NCBI RefSeq assembly: GCF_000196735.1
Contig: NC_014551.1
Location: 239,501-303,500, forward strand
Origin: Bacillus amyloliquefaciens DSM 7 = ATCC 23350
GTDB taxonomy: Bacteria; Bacillota; Bacilli; Bacillales; Bacillaceae
DNA length: 64,000 nucleotides
Direction of reading: 5' to 3'
Part shown: positions 1 through 10,188 of the stretch, piece after piece
How the letters are laid out: each line of letters starts with the position of its first letter
Numbering within the stretch: the first letter of the stretch is position 1
The notes under the pieces: generated by a model
Databases searched by the model: none
What the model saw: only the letters and a program-made list of their open reading frames with translations
Told to the model about the DNA's origin: nothing
Program-made: the position numbers and the translations under genes

Positions 1-37
1 ATATGAACGGCGAAAAAACAAAAATCACCAGATTAGA

Positions 38-67
38 TTGTTCAAATAACACCAAATGCTGTATAAT
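38..67 (+). promoter_or_regulatory. Candidate SigA promoter for pssA-ybfM-psd
   Basis: A -35-like TTGTTC (38-43) is followed after 18 bases by a perfect TATAAT (62-67), about 115 bases before the pssA start. The first 182 bases hold no gene. The -35 is weak, so the assignment rests mainly on the -10. ECF sigma control is known for this operon in B. subtilis, but I see no convincing ECF site here. Confidence 0.45.
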
Positions 68-182
68 AAAAGAATTTGAATGATAGCATTGAAGGAATTT
101 CATTTTATGTTTCCTTAAAATGGAGTCTTTATGCATACGCAGTCCGATTTGATATGGTTTTAATTGGAGGTTTGTGTAAACT

Positions 183-716
183 GTGAATTATATACCTAGT
201 ATGATTACAATTGGAAATTTTATTTGCGGGCTTCTATCGATTCATTCCCTTTTGTATCATAATATTCACTCTGCGGTGATTTTTATTTTCACCGGGATGT
301 TTCTTGATTTCTTTGACGGTTTGGCCGCCCGTAAGCTGAACGCGGTATCGGAGATGGGAAGGGAGCTTGACTCTTTTGCTGATCTCGTGACGTTCGGCGT
401 GGCGCCGTCTATGCTCGCTTACACTGTTTCACTATATACGCTTCCGTTCATCGGAATTTTAATCGCGCTTTCCTACAGCATTTGCGGGATGATCCGGCTT
501 TCGAGATTTAATATCGAACAAAGCAAGCTGCCGACGTTTATCGGGATGCCGATTCCTTTTGCGGGCATGTGTCTTGTCATTTTGAGCTTCATCAATAACG
601 CTTTTCTTCTGGGAGCGGGAACGATTGCGCTCGGATATTTAATGGTCAGCAACATTAAATTTCCCCACTTTAAAAAACAGGCGCCTGAAAACCTGGAGAG
701 CAGAAGATGGAACTAG
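183..716 (+). CDS. pssA: CDP-diacylglycerol-serine O-phosphatidyltransferase
   Basis: Makes phosphatidylserine from CDP-diacylglycerol and serine at the membrane, the first step to phosphatidylethanolamine. The 177-residue protein carries the CDP-alcohol phosphotransferase signature at residues 43-69: DFFDG, then AR, then GRELDSFAD, with the conserved aspartates in place. Several hydrophobic segments follow, as expected for this integral membrane family. The start is GTG at 183, matching the B. subtilis N-terminus MNYIP; a GGAGG lies 12 bases upstream, a long spacing. It overlaps ybfM by 10 bases, and psd, whose product decarboxylates phosphatidylserine, closes the operon. Confidence 0.95.
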   Translation: MNYIPSMITIGNFICGLLSIHSLLYHNIHSAVIFIFTGMFLDFFDGLAARKLNAVSEMGRELDSFADLVTFGVAPSMLAYTVSLYTLPFIGILIALSYSICGMIRLSRFNIEQSKLPTFIGMPIPFAGMCLVILSFINNAFLLGAGTIALGYLMVSNIKFPHFKKQAPENLESRRWN

Positions 717-1195
717 TTCAGCAATTAATTTCCGATTACGGATATATCGCGATTTTTCTCATGCTGACACTTGGTATTATCGGATTGCCTATTCCGGATG
801 AAGTCATGATGACGCTAGTGGGCTACTTCACGCATTTAAAAGTGCTCAATTATGAGCTCTCCATTCTTATCAGCTTTATCGGAGCGCTTCTGGGGATGAT
901 CATCAGCTACTTCATCGGCAGAAAAGCCGGCCGGCCCTTTATTAATAAGTTCGGGAAATGGGTCGGCCTGAAGGAAAAGAGGATGGAGAAAGTAGACAGG
1001 TGGATGAAAAAGTACGGGCCGTACACCATTATTTTAGGTTATTTCATCCCCGGCATCAGACACGTGACATGCTACTTTTCCGGAATCGGCAGAATGGATT
1101 TCAAAACCTACCTATGCTTCGCCGCCATCGGAGCGTTTTTATGGTGTTTTATTTTTATTACTATAGGAAAATTCATAGGAGTAATCAATGTTTAA
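707..1195 (+). CDS. ybfM: DedA/SNARE-associated family membrane protein YbfM
   Basis: A 162-residue polytopic membrane protein of the DedA family, whose members are thought to move or flip lipids across the membrane. Family hallmarks are GLPIPDEVMM near the N-terminus, the FIGRKAGRP segment around residue 70, and the GYFIPGIRH motif around residue 107, which has the conserved Gly, Pro and Arg. It is translationally coupled at both ends, overlapping pssA by 10 bases and psd by 8. Its place between the two phosphatidylethanolamine genes suggests a role in lipid placement; that is inference. Confidence 0.9.
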   Translation: MELVQQLISDYGYIAIFLMLTLGIIGLPIPDEVMMTLVGYFTHLKVLNYELSILISFIGALLGMIISYFIGRKAGRPFINKFGKWVGLKEKRMEKVDRWMKKYGPYTIILGYFIPGIRHVTCYFSGIGRMDFKTYLCFAAIGAFLWCFIFITIGKFIGVINV

Positions 1196-2003
1196 TACTG
1201 CCGCTAAAGTTCTTTATCGTTCATTGATTGAACTGACTAATAATCGATTGACGTCTTATCTCATTAAAAACTTCTGTGAATCGAAACTGAGCAAGCCGAT
1301 GATTCCGCTGTTTTCCAAACACTATCGCATCAACTGGAATGAAACGGAACGCACAGCTTCTGACTTTGATTCACTGGCGTCATTTTTCATTCGTGATATT
1401 AATTTGAATCTCCGCCCCGTGGCAAAAGAGAAGAACGCCATTGTCAGTCCGGTGGACGGCGTCGTTCAAACGGTGGGCATGATTAACCCGAATCAAACCT
1501 TCATGGTAAAAGGGAAAGATTATTCGTTCGCCGAACTGACGGGGTTTAAAAGCGCCGATCACAAATACAACGGCGGCTATTTTGCCGTGCTTTACCTGAG
1601 TCCGAGACATTATCACCGCTTCCATTCCCCCGTCAGCTGCACGTATCAGAAGCTGGCCGAGCTTGGGAAACGCTCCTATCCCGTTAATACGATGGGGCTG
1701 AAGTACGGAAAAGATGTCCTCTCAAAAAATTACCGCTATGTGTACGAGCTGACCCGAGCTGACCAGCAGATGCTCATGATTCCGGTAGGCGCGATGAATA
1801 TTAACTCCATCGTTCAGACCAGCACCGGAAACAAGCTTGAAACGGGTGAAGAGCTGGGCTATTTTTCATTTGGATCGACCGTTATTTTAGTATTCGAGAA
1901 AGATATGTTTACCCCTTCGGATAACCTGACAGAAGGCCGCGAATTACAGGTCGGCCAGATCATCGGTTATGCGGAGTCACAGGAGGAGGCGTCCGCTTTA
2001 TAA
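1188..2003 (+). CDS. psd: Phosphatidylserine decarboxylase proenzyme
   Basis: Converts phosphatidylserine to phosphatidylethanolamine. The 271-residue proenzyme contains VSPVDG near residue 86, the conserved histidines in SPRHYHRFHSP (about 146-156), and the C-terminal GST self-cleavage motif in FSFGSTVILVFE (about 227-238). The serine of GST becomes the pyruvoyl group. Start is ATG at 1188, overlapping ybfM by 8 bases. It completes the pathway begun by pssA in the same operon. Confidence 0.95.
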   Translation: MFNTAAKVLYRSLIELTNNRLTSYLIKNFCESKLSKPMIPLFSKHYRINWNETERTASDFDSLASFFIRDINLNLRPVAKEKNAIVSPVDGVVQTVGMINPNQTFMVKGKDYSFAELTGFKSADHKYNGGYFAVLYLSPRHYHRFHSPVSCTYQKLAELGKRSYPVNTMGLKYGKDVLSKNYRYVYELTRADQQMLMIPVGAMNINSIVQTSTGNKLETGEELGYFSFGSTVILVFEKDMFTPSDNLTEGRELQVGQIIGYAESQEEASAL

Positions 2004-2044
2004 AAGCTGCTCCTCTTTTTTATATGGTGTAAGGAAGTGACAAT

Positions 2045-2320
2045 ATGGCAGAAAAGGATTTGGCAAAGCTGATAGAGCAGTACCAGCATACAGGCGGCCA
2101 GCAAGTTCTTGAAGCCGTGCGGGACGCCTGCTGGCCTGTCGTCGAAGCGCTCATATCAGAGCTGGCTGAAGACAGCGCCGATGTCCTGCGGGAAAAAGGC
2201 CGTGACCGTTTTCCGTTTATTATCGGCAAGTACCAGACCGCTGCGGGCCTGCCGCTTGAGACCTTTTTGCGCAATACGTATCGGTTTTATTTTCAGCAGG
2301 TGTTAAAAGGCGAGGCATGA
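2045..2320 (+). CDS. ybfN: Conserved hypothetical protein YbfN
   Basis: A 91-residue soluble protein, rich in charged residues, with no signal peptide or membrane segment. I recognise it by position, between psd and ybfQ, as the ybfN gene of B. subtilis. No domain of known function is visible. An AAGGAAGTGA ribosome site precedes ATG 2045, and the gap to psd is 41 bases with no clear terminator, so it may be read with the psd operon. Confidence 0.7.
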   Translation: MAEKDLAKLIEQYQHTGGQQVLEAVRDACWPVVEALISELAEDSADVLREKGRDRFPFIIGKYQTAAGLPLETFLRNTYRFYFQQVLKGEA

Positions 2321-2425
2321 CTGGAAGAAAGAGTCCGGACGGAAATGTTCATCTTTCGCCCGTTTTCCTGTATGATATAGTAGAGTGTGCGTGATCATTA
2401 ATATAATTGAACAGGGTGTATAATC

Positions 2426-3394
2426 ATGGAAAAACAATATAGAGTTTTACTTTATTATAAATATGTAAAGATTGATGAGCCTGAAGAATTCACGGCTCAG
2501 CATTTGAAGTTTTGTAAGGAGCTCGGTCTGTTAGGCCGTATTTTGATTTCTGAGGAAGGCATTAACGGTACGGTGTCCGGAACGGTTGAACAGACGGATC
2601 AATACATGAAGGCGCTGAAAGCTGATCCGCGCTTTGCCGATATGCCGATCAAAATTGATGAGGCTGACGGACACGCGTTCCGCAAAATATTTGTCCGCCA
2701 TAAAAAAGAGCTTGTGACGCTTCGCCTCGAAGATGATGTTGATCCGAATGTCACAACGGGCAAGCATTTAAAACCGAAAGAATTTTATGAGAAAATGCAG
2801 GACCCTGACACGATCGTAATCGACGCCAGAAACGACTATGAGTATGACCTCGGTCATTTCCGCGGAGCAGTCAGACCTGATATTGAGGCGTTCCGTGAGC
2901 TGCCGAGCTGGATTGAAGAACACAAAGACATGCTTGAAGGCAAAAAAATCCTCACGTACTGCACAGGCGGCGTACGCTGTGAAAAATTTTCCGGATGGCT
3001 GTTGAAGCAGGGATTTGAAGATGTATCCCAGCTTGACGGCGGTATCGTCACTTACGGGAAAGACCCTGAAGTGCAAGGACAGCTGTGGGACGGACAGTGC
3101 TACGTGTTTGACGAAAGAATCAGCGTACCGGTAAACCGCGTAGAGCATGTTATTATCGGAAAAGATTATTTCACAGGCGAGCCATGCGAGCGTTATGTGA
3201 ACTGTGCGAATCCGGCATGTAATAAAAAAATGATCTGCACACCTGAAAATGAATACAAATACATGCGCAGCTGCAGTCACGAATGCCGAACAAACGAACG
3301 CAACATGTATGTGAAAGAGCACGAAATGACCCAGGAAGAAATCAATGAACGCCTTGCTCTGATTGAAAAAGAAGATCATGCGGCGATTGATTAA
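2426..3394 (+). CDS. trhO: tRNA uridine(34) hydroxylase, rhodanese-domain protein (YbfQ/TrhO)
   Basis: A 322-residue protein with three parts: an N-terminal acylphosphatase-like domain (about 1-95), a rhodanese domain (about 120-215) with the active cysteine in [13 protein letters not shown], and a C-terminal cysteine-rich segment (about 250-290, [12 protein letters not shown] and CSHEC) that likely binds metal. The TrhO/YceA family hydroxylates uridine 34 of some tRNAs, a step toward 5-methoxyuridine. The gene stands alone and ends in a terminator shared with convergent gltP. Confidence 0.9.
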   Translation: MEKQYRVLLYYKYVKIDEPEEFTAQHLKFCKELGLLGRILISEEGINGTVSGTVEQTDQYMKALKADPRFADMPIKIDEADGHAFRKIFVRHKKELVTLRLEDDVDPNVTTGKHLKPKEFYEKMQDPDTIVIDARNDYEYDLGHFRGAVRPDIEAFRELPSWIEEHKDMLEGKKILTYCTGGVRCEKFSGWLLKQGFEDVSQLDGGIVTYGKDPEVQGQLWDGQCYVFDERISVPVNRVEHVIIGKDYFTGEPCERYVNCANPACNKKMICTPENEYKYMRSCSHECRTNERNMYVKEHEMTQEEINERLALIEKEDHAAID

Positions 3395-3401
3395 CAGAAA
3401 A

Positions 3402-3426
3402 GACCACCAATGAGGTGGTCTTTTTT
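3402..3426. terminator. Bidirectional terminator between trhO and gltP
   Basis: Stem GACCACC (3402-3408) and GGTGGTC (3414-3420), loop AATGA, then six Ts on the plus strand; A-rich sequence on the other side lets it serve gltP as well. Confidence 0.85.
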
Positions 3427-3430
3427 GTGT

Positions 3431-4684
3431 TTACATACTTTCTGTCCGGGCGCTCTGGTCTGATGCGGCGGCGGGTCCTTTATAATTGAAGGCTTTTTCC
3501 CATTTGGATACGACGATGCAGGCGACCGCATGGCCCGGCACGTTGACACCGGTTCGCGCCATGTCCATGACGCGGTCGACACCGGCAATGATGGCGACGC
3601 CTTCCGCGGGGAGACCGACGGCATTCGCGGTCGCCAGAAGCACGACGAGTGAGCCTGACGGCACGGCGGCAATGCCTTTGCTTGTCATCACGAGCACAAG
3701 CATCATCAGAAGCTGCTGAGACAGCGGCATCTCCACATGAAAAGCCTGCGCCAGAAAAACACATGACACCGATAAATAGAGACTTGAGCCGTCACAGTTC
3801 AGCGATAAACCTGACGGAACCACAAAGGAGACGACCCGCTTCGGGCAGCCGTATTTCTCCATCCGATCCATCAGCTGAGGCAGAATGGTTTCTGTGCTTG
3901 TCGTGGAAAATGCGATCAAAAACAGATCCCAGATCATTTTCAGCACTTCAAAGTATTTGATTTTAAAGATAAGCCCCACAATCGGAAACAGAACGAAAAG
4001 GATCAAAAACAGCCCGAGAAATACAGTGCCGATCAGCTTCAGCATCGGAAGCAAAAGCGCGATTCCGTATTGTCCGACGGAGGCGGCCATAAGGGCGAGA
4101 ACGCCGATCGGAGCGGTGACCATCACCATTTGCGTCAGCTTGAACATAATATTTGCCGTTGATTCAAAGAAATTCATGACAGGTGCGGATGCTTTGCCGA
4201 TGCCGGCTGCGGCGACACCGAATAAGATTGCGAAAAAGATGACGGCGAGAAGATCATTTTTCGCCATAACGTCAATGATGTTAACGGGGATAATATCAAG
4301 AAGCATTTGTTTCAGGTCGACTACTTTTTCAGTATAGCCGGAAAGCTCGTGAATATCTTTTTTAGCAAGGTGAGAGAGGTTAAGGCCGACTCCGGGCTTC
4401 AGTACGTTCGCCAATAACAGGCCGAGCCCCAGAACAAGCGTCGTAATGACTTCAAACCAAATAATCGTTTTGATGCCGAGACTGCCCATCTTTTTCATAC
4501 TGCCGCTGCCGGCGGCTCCGATAACAATGGTCGAAAACACGATCGGCACGACAATCATTTTAATCAGGCGGATAAATCCGTCTCCGACGGGCCGCAGCGC
4601 CATCCCGAAATCCGGGAAGAAATGGCCGATCAATGCTCCGATGGCTAAAGCGATCAAAATCTGGAATGCGATAAATTTTTTCAA
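3431..4684 (-). CDS. gltP: Proton/glutamate-aspartate symporter
   Basis: A 417-residue dicarboxylate/amino acid:cation symporter (DAACS family). It has eight or more hydrophobic segments, the conserved AFSTTSTETILP stretch (about 266-277), the NCDGSSLYLS motif and the SKGIAAVPSG hairpin, all of which build the substrate site in this family. It imports glutamate and aspartate with protons. It is divergent from ilvK across 350 bases. The start ATG at 4684 has a GGGGG-type ribosome site. Confidence 0.92.
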   Translation of the reverse strand: MKKFIAFQILIALAIGALIGHFFPDFGMALRPVGDGFIRLIKMIVVPIVFSTIVIGAAGSGSMKKMGSLGIKTIIWFEVITTLVLGLGLLLANVLKPGVGLNLSHLAKKDIHELSGYTEKVVDLKQMLLDIIPVNIIDVMAKNDLLAVIFFAILFGVAAAGIGKASAPVMNFFESTANIMFKLTQMVMVTAPIGVLALMAASVGQYGIALLLPMLKLIGTVFLGLFLILFVLFPIVGLIFKIKYFEVLKMIWDLFLIAFSTTSTETILPQLMDRMEKYGCPKRVVSFVVPSGLSLNCDGSSLYLSVSCVFLAQAFHVEMPLSQQLLMMLVLVMTSKGIAAVPSGSLVVLLATANAVGLPAEGVAIIAGVDRVMDMARTGVNVPGHAVACIVVSKWEKAFNYKGPAAASDQSARTESM

Positions 4685-4765
4685 GCGAATCCCCCTTTTA
4701 CTTGCGCATTTCTTACGTAATTCGCGAAGCAGGCGGCAACCACCTTCCTCTCTGCCATAAATTTG

Positions 4766-4784
4766 TCACACATTGACTGTGTGA
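4766..4784. repeat. Inverted repeat in the gltP-ilvK divergent region
   Basis: Arms TCACACA and TGTGTGA are separated by TTGAC, 82 bases upstream of the gltP start. The symmetry and place suggest an operator, but I do not know its protein. The rest of 4685-5035 is AT-rich with TATGATATGATA near 4912, a likely -10 region for ilvK, and holds no gene. Confidence 0.4.
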
Positions 4785-5035
4785 AAGAGAGGATTGCTTT
4801 ACATTATGTAAGCGCAATCATTGAATATGACACAAAGTCCTCATTGGAAAAAATGAAGCGGCATAGGATAAAGAAAGAATTTTACTCGAAAATATTAAAA
4901 ATTTTGATAATTATATGATATGATACGGACAACTGCATCCTCATATATCTGTGCATACACGATTCGGACAGAGAAAATATATGCAGATCATAAAAGACTG
5001 AAAATTTTAAGAATTATAAGAAAGGTGTGCTTTTG

Positions 5036-6103
5036 TTGAATCAACTGATTGAAATACGTAAGGTCACAGCAAGAAAAGAAAAACCGGATTCCGCTTCATT
5101 GGGATTTGGCAAGTACTTCACTGATTACATGTTTGTCATGGATTACGAAGAAGAAAGAGGCTGGCATGATCCGAGAATTACACCTTATGAACCGGTTCAT
5201 CTTGATCCGTCCGCATCCGTTTTCCATTACGGGCAAGCCGTATTTGAGGGGCTGAAAGCATACAGGTCAGAAGAAGGACGGGTATTGATGTTCCGGCCTG
5301 ACCAGAATGTTAAACGGCTGAATAAATCGTTACGGAGGATGAGCATGCCGCCTCTCGACGAGAAGCTGGCGCTGGAAGCATTGATACAATTGGTGGTGCT
5401 GGAGCAGGAATGGATTCCGAAAGAAAAAGGAACGTCATTATACATCCGTCCGTTTGTGATTGCGACTGAGCCTTCTTTAGGAGTCCGGCCTTCAAACCGT
5501 TACAAATTCATGGTTGTCCTGACGCCTGTCGGTTCGTATTACGGCGATCAGCTGAAACCGATCCGTATTTATGTAGAGGATGAGTATGTGCGTGCCGTCA
5601 CCGGCGGAGTGGGCGATGTCAAAACGTCCGGAAATTATGCGGCCAGCTTACAGGCTCAGCAAAAAGCCGAAGAACTGGGGTATGATCAGGTGCTTTGGCT
5701 AGACGGGGTGGAAAAGAAATATGTGGAAGAAGTAGGCAGTATGAATATCTTTTTCATCATAAACGGAGAGGCTGTAACGCCGGCGTTAAACGGAAGCATT
5801 CTCGGAGGCATCACCCGGGCATCTGTGATAGAGCTGTTAAAAAGCTGGGGCATACCTGTCAGGGAAGAACACGTTGCCATTGATGACATTTATCAGGCCG
5901 CAATGAGAGGCGAAGTGTCAGCGGTATTCGGTACGGGAACCGCAGCCGTCATCTCGCCGGTCGGCGCGCTGCATATTCACGGAGAAACGATTGAGCTGAA
6001 TAACGGTTTGATCGGTGAAGTGTCAGAAAGGCTCTATGAAACGATTACCGGCATCCAGGTCGGGAAGGTGCGGGATTCGTTCAGATGGGTGGTTGAAGTA
6101 TAA
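5036..6103 (+). CDS. ilvK: Branched-chain amino acid aminotransferase
   Basis: Class IV PLP-dependent aminotransferase of 355 residues that interconverts valine, leucine and isoleucine with their 2-oxoacids. Visible hallmarks are SVFHYGQAVFEGLKAYR (about 60-76), the PLP-lysine region VKTSGNYAASL (about 196-206), YVEEVGSMNIF and FGTGTAAVISPVG near the C-terminus. I prefer TTG at 5036: it gives the MNQLIE start like the B. subtilis protein and lies 8 bases after AAAGGTG, while the upstream GTG at 5027 overlaps that ribosome site. It was formerly named ybgE. Confidence 0.92.
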   Translation: MNQLIEIRKVTARKEKPDSASLGFGKYFTDYMFVMDYEEERGWHDPRITPYEPVHLDPSASVFHYGQAVFEGLKAYRSEEGRVLMFRPDQNVKRLNKSLRRMSMPPLDEKLALEALIQLVVLEQEWIPKEKGTSLYIRPFVIATEPSLGVRPSNRYKFMVVLTPVGSYYGDQLKPIRIYVEDEYVRAVTGGVGDVKTSGNYAASLQAQQKAEELGYDQVLWLDGVEKKYVEEVGSMNIFFIINGEAVTPALNGSILGGITRASVIELLKSWGIPVREEHVAIDDIYQAAMRGEVSAVFGTGTAAVISPVGALHIHGETIELNNGLIGEVSERLYETITGIQVGKVRDSFRWVVEV

Positions 6104-6110
6104 ATGTAAA

Positions 6111-6140
6111 AAGAACCCTTGCGCGGCAGGGTTCTTTTTT
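6111..6140. terminator. Terminator after ilvK, shared with ybgF
   Basis: Stem AAGAACCCT (6111-6119) and AGGGTTCTT (6128-6136) followed by Ts; ybgF ends at 6144 on the other strand. Confidence 0.88.
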
Positions 6141-6143
6141 CGG

Positions 6144-7547
6144 TTATTGGGATTTAGCGGATTGAACGCGTGCGGTGCTTTTCCGGTTTCTCACATAATA
6201 AGCGATGTAACAGACGGCCATAAATGCAATTCCGCAATAAAGGGCGATGGCCTGGTTCGGATCAAAAGCAATGCCGATACAGGAGGCGAGGCACAGAAGA
6301 AAGGCCGCTATCGGCACGGCCGGGTATCCCGGCGTCCGATACTTCAACTCTGAAACCTGATGCCCTTCTTTAAGAAACCGTCTTCTGAACAAAAATTGCG
6401 ATGCGGCAATGCTCATCCACACCGCCACGACCGCAAATCCTGAGACGGAGACGAGAACAAGATAGATTGTATCCGCTGCAAATACGCTTGACAGCAGCGA
6501 CAGAATGCCGCCGATCATACTGAAGATCAGAGCGTTAAAAGGAATGCCTTTAGGCGTCAGCCTGGCAAAGGCAGGATGAAGCTCTCCCTCTTTAGACAGG
6601 GACCACAGCATACGTGATGACGCGTACAGCCCTGAATTGGCGGCAGACAGAAGCGCCGTTAAAATGACGAAATTCATCAGATCGGCCGCATAGGGCACGC
6701 CGACTCTGTCAAATACCGTGACGAACGGGCTTTCAATCACACCGGCTTCCTGGATGGAGATCATCCCTGACAGCACAAAAATCGTTCCGATAAAGAAAAG
6801 CGCCAGCCGCCAGACTGTGGTCTTAATGGCGCGCGGAACGGTTTTTTCCGGATCAGCGCTTTCCCCGGCAGCGATTCCGATCAATTCCGTCCCTGAAAAG
6901 GCAAAGTTTACTGAAAGCATCGTCATCAGTATCGGGAAAAAGCCATTTGGAAAAAGGCTGCCGCCAACCGTAAAGTTCGACAGCATAGGTGCGGCCTCAC
7001 CGCTTTTCATCGGGACAATGCCGAACATCGCCGCTCCGCCCAATAAAATAAACAGTAAGATGGCTAAGACTTTAATGCTTGAGAACCAAAACTCCGATTC
7101 AGCAAAAAATTTCACGGAGAAGACGTTTAATAAAAAGATGAAAAGAGCGAATACCGCACTCCACATCCACACCGAAGTATGCGGGAACCAGCGCTGCATG
7201 AAGAGCCCGGCCGCCGTGAATTCAGAGCCCAGCGCCACCGCCCACGTCAGCCAGTACAGCCATGCGACCGTAAAGCCCGTCGCCGGTCCGATATAGGTTT
7301 TCGCATAGGTGTGGAATGCGCCCGTTACCGGCATGGCCACTGACAGTTCACCGAGGCAAAGCATGACGAGATAGACGATGCACGCGCCCAAAAGGTAAGC
7401 GAAAATGGTGCCCGCCGGACCCGCCTGATGAATGGTATACCCAGAGCTTAAAAACAGCCCTGTTCCGATCACACCTCCGAGTGAGAGCATAAAGAGGTGC
7501 CTGCTTTTCATACTTCTCTGAAAATTTGTCTCGTTCTTGTTGTTCAT
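6144..7547 (-). CDS. ybgF: Amino acid permease YbgF (APC family)
   Basis: A 467-residue amino acid/polyamine/organocation transporter with twelve predicted membrane segments. It opens with the family pattern [19 protein letters not shown], then [17 protein letters not shown] and the [14 protein letters not shown] motif. Its closest types are S-methylmethionine and basic amino acid permeases. Lying 113 bases downstream of mmuM on the same strand, it is plausibly the importer of the S-methylmethionine that MmuM uses; this is inference. The reading frame is open further upstream, but ATG 7547 gives [12 protein letters not shown], the family's normal start. Confidence 0.88.
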   Translation of the reverse strand: MNNKNETNFQRSMKSRHLFMLSLGGVIGTGLFLSSGYTIHQAGPAGTIFAYLLGACIVYLVMLCLGELSVAMPVTGAFHTYAKTYIGPATGFTVAWLYWLTWAVALGSEFTAAGLFMQRWFPHTSVWMWSAVFALFIFLLNVFSVKFFAESEFWFSSIKVLAILLFILLGGAAMFGIVPMKSGEAAPMLSNFTVGGSLFPNGFFPILMTMLSVNFAFSGTELIGIAAGESADPEKTVPRAIKTTVWRLALFFIGTIFVLSGMISIQEAGVIESPFVTVFDRVGVPYAADLMNFVILTALLSAANSGLYASSRMLWSLSKEGELHPAFARLTPKGIPFNALIFSMIGGILSLLSSVFAADTIYLVLVSVSGFAVVAVWMSIAASQFLFRRRFLKEGHQVSELKYRTPGYPAVPIAAFLLCLASCIGIAFDPNQAIALYCGIAFMAVCYIAYYVRNRKSTARVQSAKSQ

Positions 7548-7660
7548 TGTTTTCCAACTTTCTGCGAGGGCCGTTCTAATAAAAAATCTCATGCCGGCGA
7601 ATGGCACGAGATTCCGGCGAACCGGCTTTTTGAATAGAATATACAAACTATTCCGATTAG

Positions 7661-8611
7661 TCAAGTTGTTTTTAAGGTCTTGGCCCAATCGGCAATGGCC
7701 TGGATGTCCGCAGGTTTCGTCCGGCAGCAGCCTCCGATCAGGCTCACGCCTTTTTCGTACCAGCTGCTTTGCGCGCTTTTTCCGAAGTTGTTTTCGCAGG
7801 CTGCGCCTATCCAGGTTTTTGTCACCGGATCATACTGTTCGCCGGAGTTCGGATAGGCGATAATCGGTTTGGACGCTGCCCGTTTGATTTCTTCTATCAG
7901 CGTCGGAATATGTTCAATCGGTGTGCAGTTGATGCCGATCGCTGCGATTTGGCTGCAGGAGTCGAGCAGAGCCGCACATTCGGAAATAGGCGTGCCTTCG
8001 CTGATATGCCGTCCGTCTTTGGCGCTGAAGCTGATCCATGCATAAGTGCCGGGGAATTCCTCCAGCAGCTTTGTGATCGCTTTTGCTTCTGACAGGCACG
8101 GAATGGTCTCACAGGCCAAAAGATCGGCGCCGGATTCGATGAGGGCTTTCATCCGGGGGCGGTGAAAGCTGATCAGCTCATCCTCCGTCAGTCCGTAATG
8201 TCCGCGATATTCAGAGCCATCGGCAAGGCTCGCGCCGTAAGGTCCGATAGAAGCGGCGATCAAAGGTTTGGGACGGTGTATACGGTTTTCTTCATGCGCC
8301 CAAAATTCATCACGTGCTTGGACGGCGAGCTCAACTGATGTCTGAATAAGGCGGATCGCATCAGTTTCTGGGATGCCGCGTGCCGCAAATCCTTCAATCG
8401 TTGATTGATAGCTGGCGGTGATCGCGCAATCAGCGCCGGCGGCAAAATATTCTGCATGCACCTGTTTGATCAGTTCGGGTCTCTCCAAAAGAATTTTGGC
8501 CGACCACAGATCGTCATTTAAATCACAGCCCATCCGTTCAAGCTCGGTAGCCATCGCTCCGTCTATGATCATAACCGGATATTCATCTAATATTTGTGTA
8601 ATGGGATTCAT
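7661..8611 (-). CDS. mmuM: Homocysteine S-methyltransferase
   Basis: A 316-residue zinc-dependent homocysteine S-methyltransferase that makes methionine from homocysteine with S-methylmethionine as methyl donor. The barrel begins with DGAMATELE, the zinc ligands are the C-terminal GGCCRT pair plus the cysteine in IGINCTP (about 224-230), and ACETIPC lies mid-protein. The start ATG at 8611 has AGAGAGGA six bases upstream and is preferred over in-frame starts further out. The permease gene ybgF follows. Confidence 0.92.
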   Translation of the reverse strand: MNPITQILDEYPVMIIDGAMATELERMGCDLNDDLWSAKILLERPELIKQVHAEYFAAGADCAITASYQSTIEGFAARGIPETDAIRLIQTSVELAVQARDEFWAHEENRIHRPKPLIAASIGPYGASLADGSEYRGHYGLTEDELISFHRPRMKALIESGADLLACETIPCLSEAKAITKLLEEFPGTYAWISFSAKDGRHISEGTPISECAALLDSCSQIAAIGINCTPIEHIPTLIEEIKRAASKPIIAYPNSGEQYDPVTKTWIGAACENNFGKSAQSSWYEKGVSLIGGCCRTKPADIQAIADWAKTLKTT

Positions 8612-8691
8612 AGGCATTCCTCTCTGACTTTTCTGAAAATATATAAAAAGAGTAATAGACGCTTTTCTCTTTGTCAATGAACCGGCAGAAA

Positions 8692-8725
8692 AAAGGTGTT
8701 CAGGCCAGCTGCCCGAACACCTTTT
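8692..8725 (-). terminator. Terminator after glnT
   Basis: On the minus strand, AAGGTGTTC and GAACACCTT form the stem and a T-run follows, just past the glnT stop at 8728. Confidence 0.85.
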
Positions 8726-8727
8726 GT

Positions 8728-10164
8728 TTAGGAAATGTGTTTGCCTTTCGTGTTTTTAGCGATATCTGAATACTCCCAGCATTCGATCCCGTCATCATCA
8801 GGGAGCACATCTCTGTAAAAGACGGGGTCCTTTCCGGCTTTCTTTTGCCGGACATAATCGCTCAAAGCGGCAAACGCTTTTTTCGACAGAAGGAAAATCG
8901 CGATTAAATTCACGACCACCATTAAGCCCATGAACAAGTCAGCCATATCCCACACAAGCTGGACTTTGGAAATGCATCCGAATAGAACCATTCCGAGCAC
9001 ACAGATGCGGTAAATGAACAGCCATTTCTTGTTCTGGCTTAAAAATCCGATATTGGTTTCTCCGTAATAATAGTTGCCCATAAGAGCGCTGAAGCCGAAC
9101 AGAAGCATTAAGACGGCAAGGAAACCCGATGCCCACGCGCCGACATGGTCGCTCAAGGCAGCCTGAGAAAGCGCGATGCCGCTCAGGCCCGGCTGGTGAT
9201 AAGCGTCTGAAAATAAAATGATAAGTGCCGTGCTTGTACAGATGACAAGCGTATCCGTCAGGACGCCGAATGCCTGAATGAGTCCCTGTTTCACCGGGTG
9301 GCTCGTTGTAGCCGTCGCCGCCGCGTTCGGGGCGCTTCCCATTCCCGCTTCATTTGAGAAAATCCCGCGTCTCACACCTTGCATCAATGCCGCACCTAAA
9401 GCGCCGCCCGCTGCCTGATCAATACCGAAAGCATTTTTTTTGATAATCGACAGAACGCTAGGCAATTGGGTGATGTTCGTCAGAATGACAAAGAAAGCGA
9501 TGCCGATATATAAAACGGCTAAGACGACTACGACATATTCCGCCATCTTCGCAATTCGTTTGACGCCTCCGAAAATAACACAGGCGAAGACCGCTATTAA
9601 AATGAGGCCCAATGTAAGCCGGCTGGTGCCGAACGCGTTTTGAAAGGCGATGCTGATCGTATTAGACTGAACGGAATTAAAGACGATCCCGAATGACAGT
9701 GTGATTAATACGGCGAACAGCGCGCCCATCCAGCGTTTCTTCAGGCCTTTTTCCATGTAATAGGCCGGGCCGCCGCGGAAGCCGTTTTGATCTTTTACTT
9801 TATAAATTTGGGCAAGCGTGCTTTCAACAAAGCTTGAAGCCGAACCGATGACTGCGATAATCCACATCCAGAAAATAGCACCCGGACTGCCGAGTGCGAT
9901 CGCAATTGCGATTCCGGTAATATTTCCGGTTCCGACACGCGCCGCCATACTGATGCAAAATGCCTGAAACGGGGAAATGCTGTTTTTTGACCGGGCGGCC
10001 GCGCCTTCTTTTAAAACCCGGATCATTTCCCTCAGCATGCGGACTTGCAGACCCTTTGATCTGAACGTAAAAAACAGTCCCAGAGAAAGAAGCAGTACGA
10101 TTAAAAGTTTTGACCATAAAAAATCATTTGCTGAACCGATTACATTTTCAAGGAATTCCTGCAT
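8728..10164 (-). CDS. glnT: Sodium/glutamine symporter
   Basis: A 478-residue sodium:alanine/glycine symporter family (AGCS) protein with about ten membrane segments. It has the family signature in the stretch GTGNITGIAIAIALGSPGAIFW (residues about 77-98) and GIFSNEAGMGSAPNAAA (about 262-278). In B. subtilis this gene (ybgH) is cotranscribed with glutaminase under GlnK-GlnL control, and here glsA sits 24 bases upstream on the same strand. The import-plus-hydrolysis pairing supports glutamine as substrate. Confidence 0.9.
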   Translation of the reverse strand: MQEFLENVIGSANDFLWSKLLIVLLLSLGLFFTFRSKGLQVRMLREMIRVLKEGAAARSKNSISPFQAFCISMAARVGTGNITGIAIAIALGSPGAIFWMWIIAVIGSASSFVESTLAQIYKVKDQNGFRGGPAYYMEKGLKKRWMGALFAVLITLSFGIVFNSVQSNTISIAFQNAFGTSRLTLGLILIAVFACVIFGGVKRIAKMAEYVVVVLAVLYIGIAFFVILTNITQLPSVLSIIKKNAFGIDQAAGGALGAALMQGVRRGIFSNEAGMGSAPNAAATATTSHPVKQGLIQAFGVLTDTLVICTSTALIILFSDAYHQPGLSGIALSQAALSDHVGAWASGFLAVLMLLFGFSALMGNYYYGETNIGFLSQNKKWLFIYRICVLGMVLFGCISKVQLVWDMADLFMGLMVVVNLIAIFLLSKKAFAALSDYVRQKKAGKDPVFYRDVLPDDDGIECWEYSDIAKNTKGKHIS

Positions 10165-10188
10165 CCAATCACCTCTTGGTTCGTTTGA

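Noticed and set aside
2768-3379. 203-residue minus-strand ORF
   Set aside because: It lies wholly opposite trhO, whose rhodanese motifs are clear; no ribosome site or homology.
4766-4784. cre (CcpA) site at the gltP inverted repeat
   Set aside because: The repeat lacks the central CG and the TGWNANCG pattern of cre sites.
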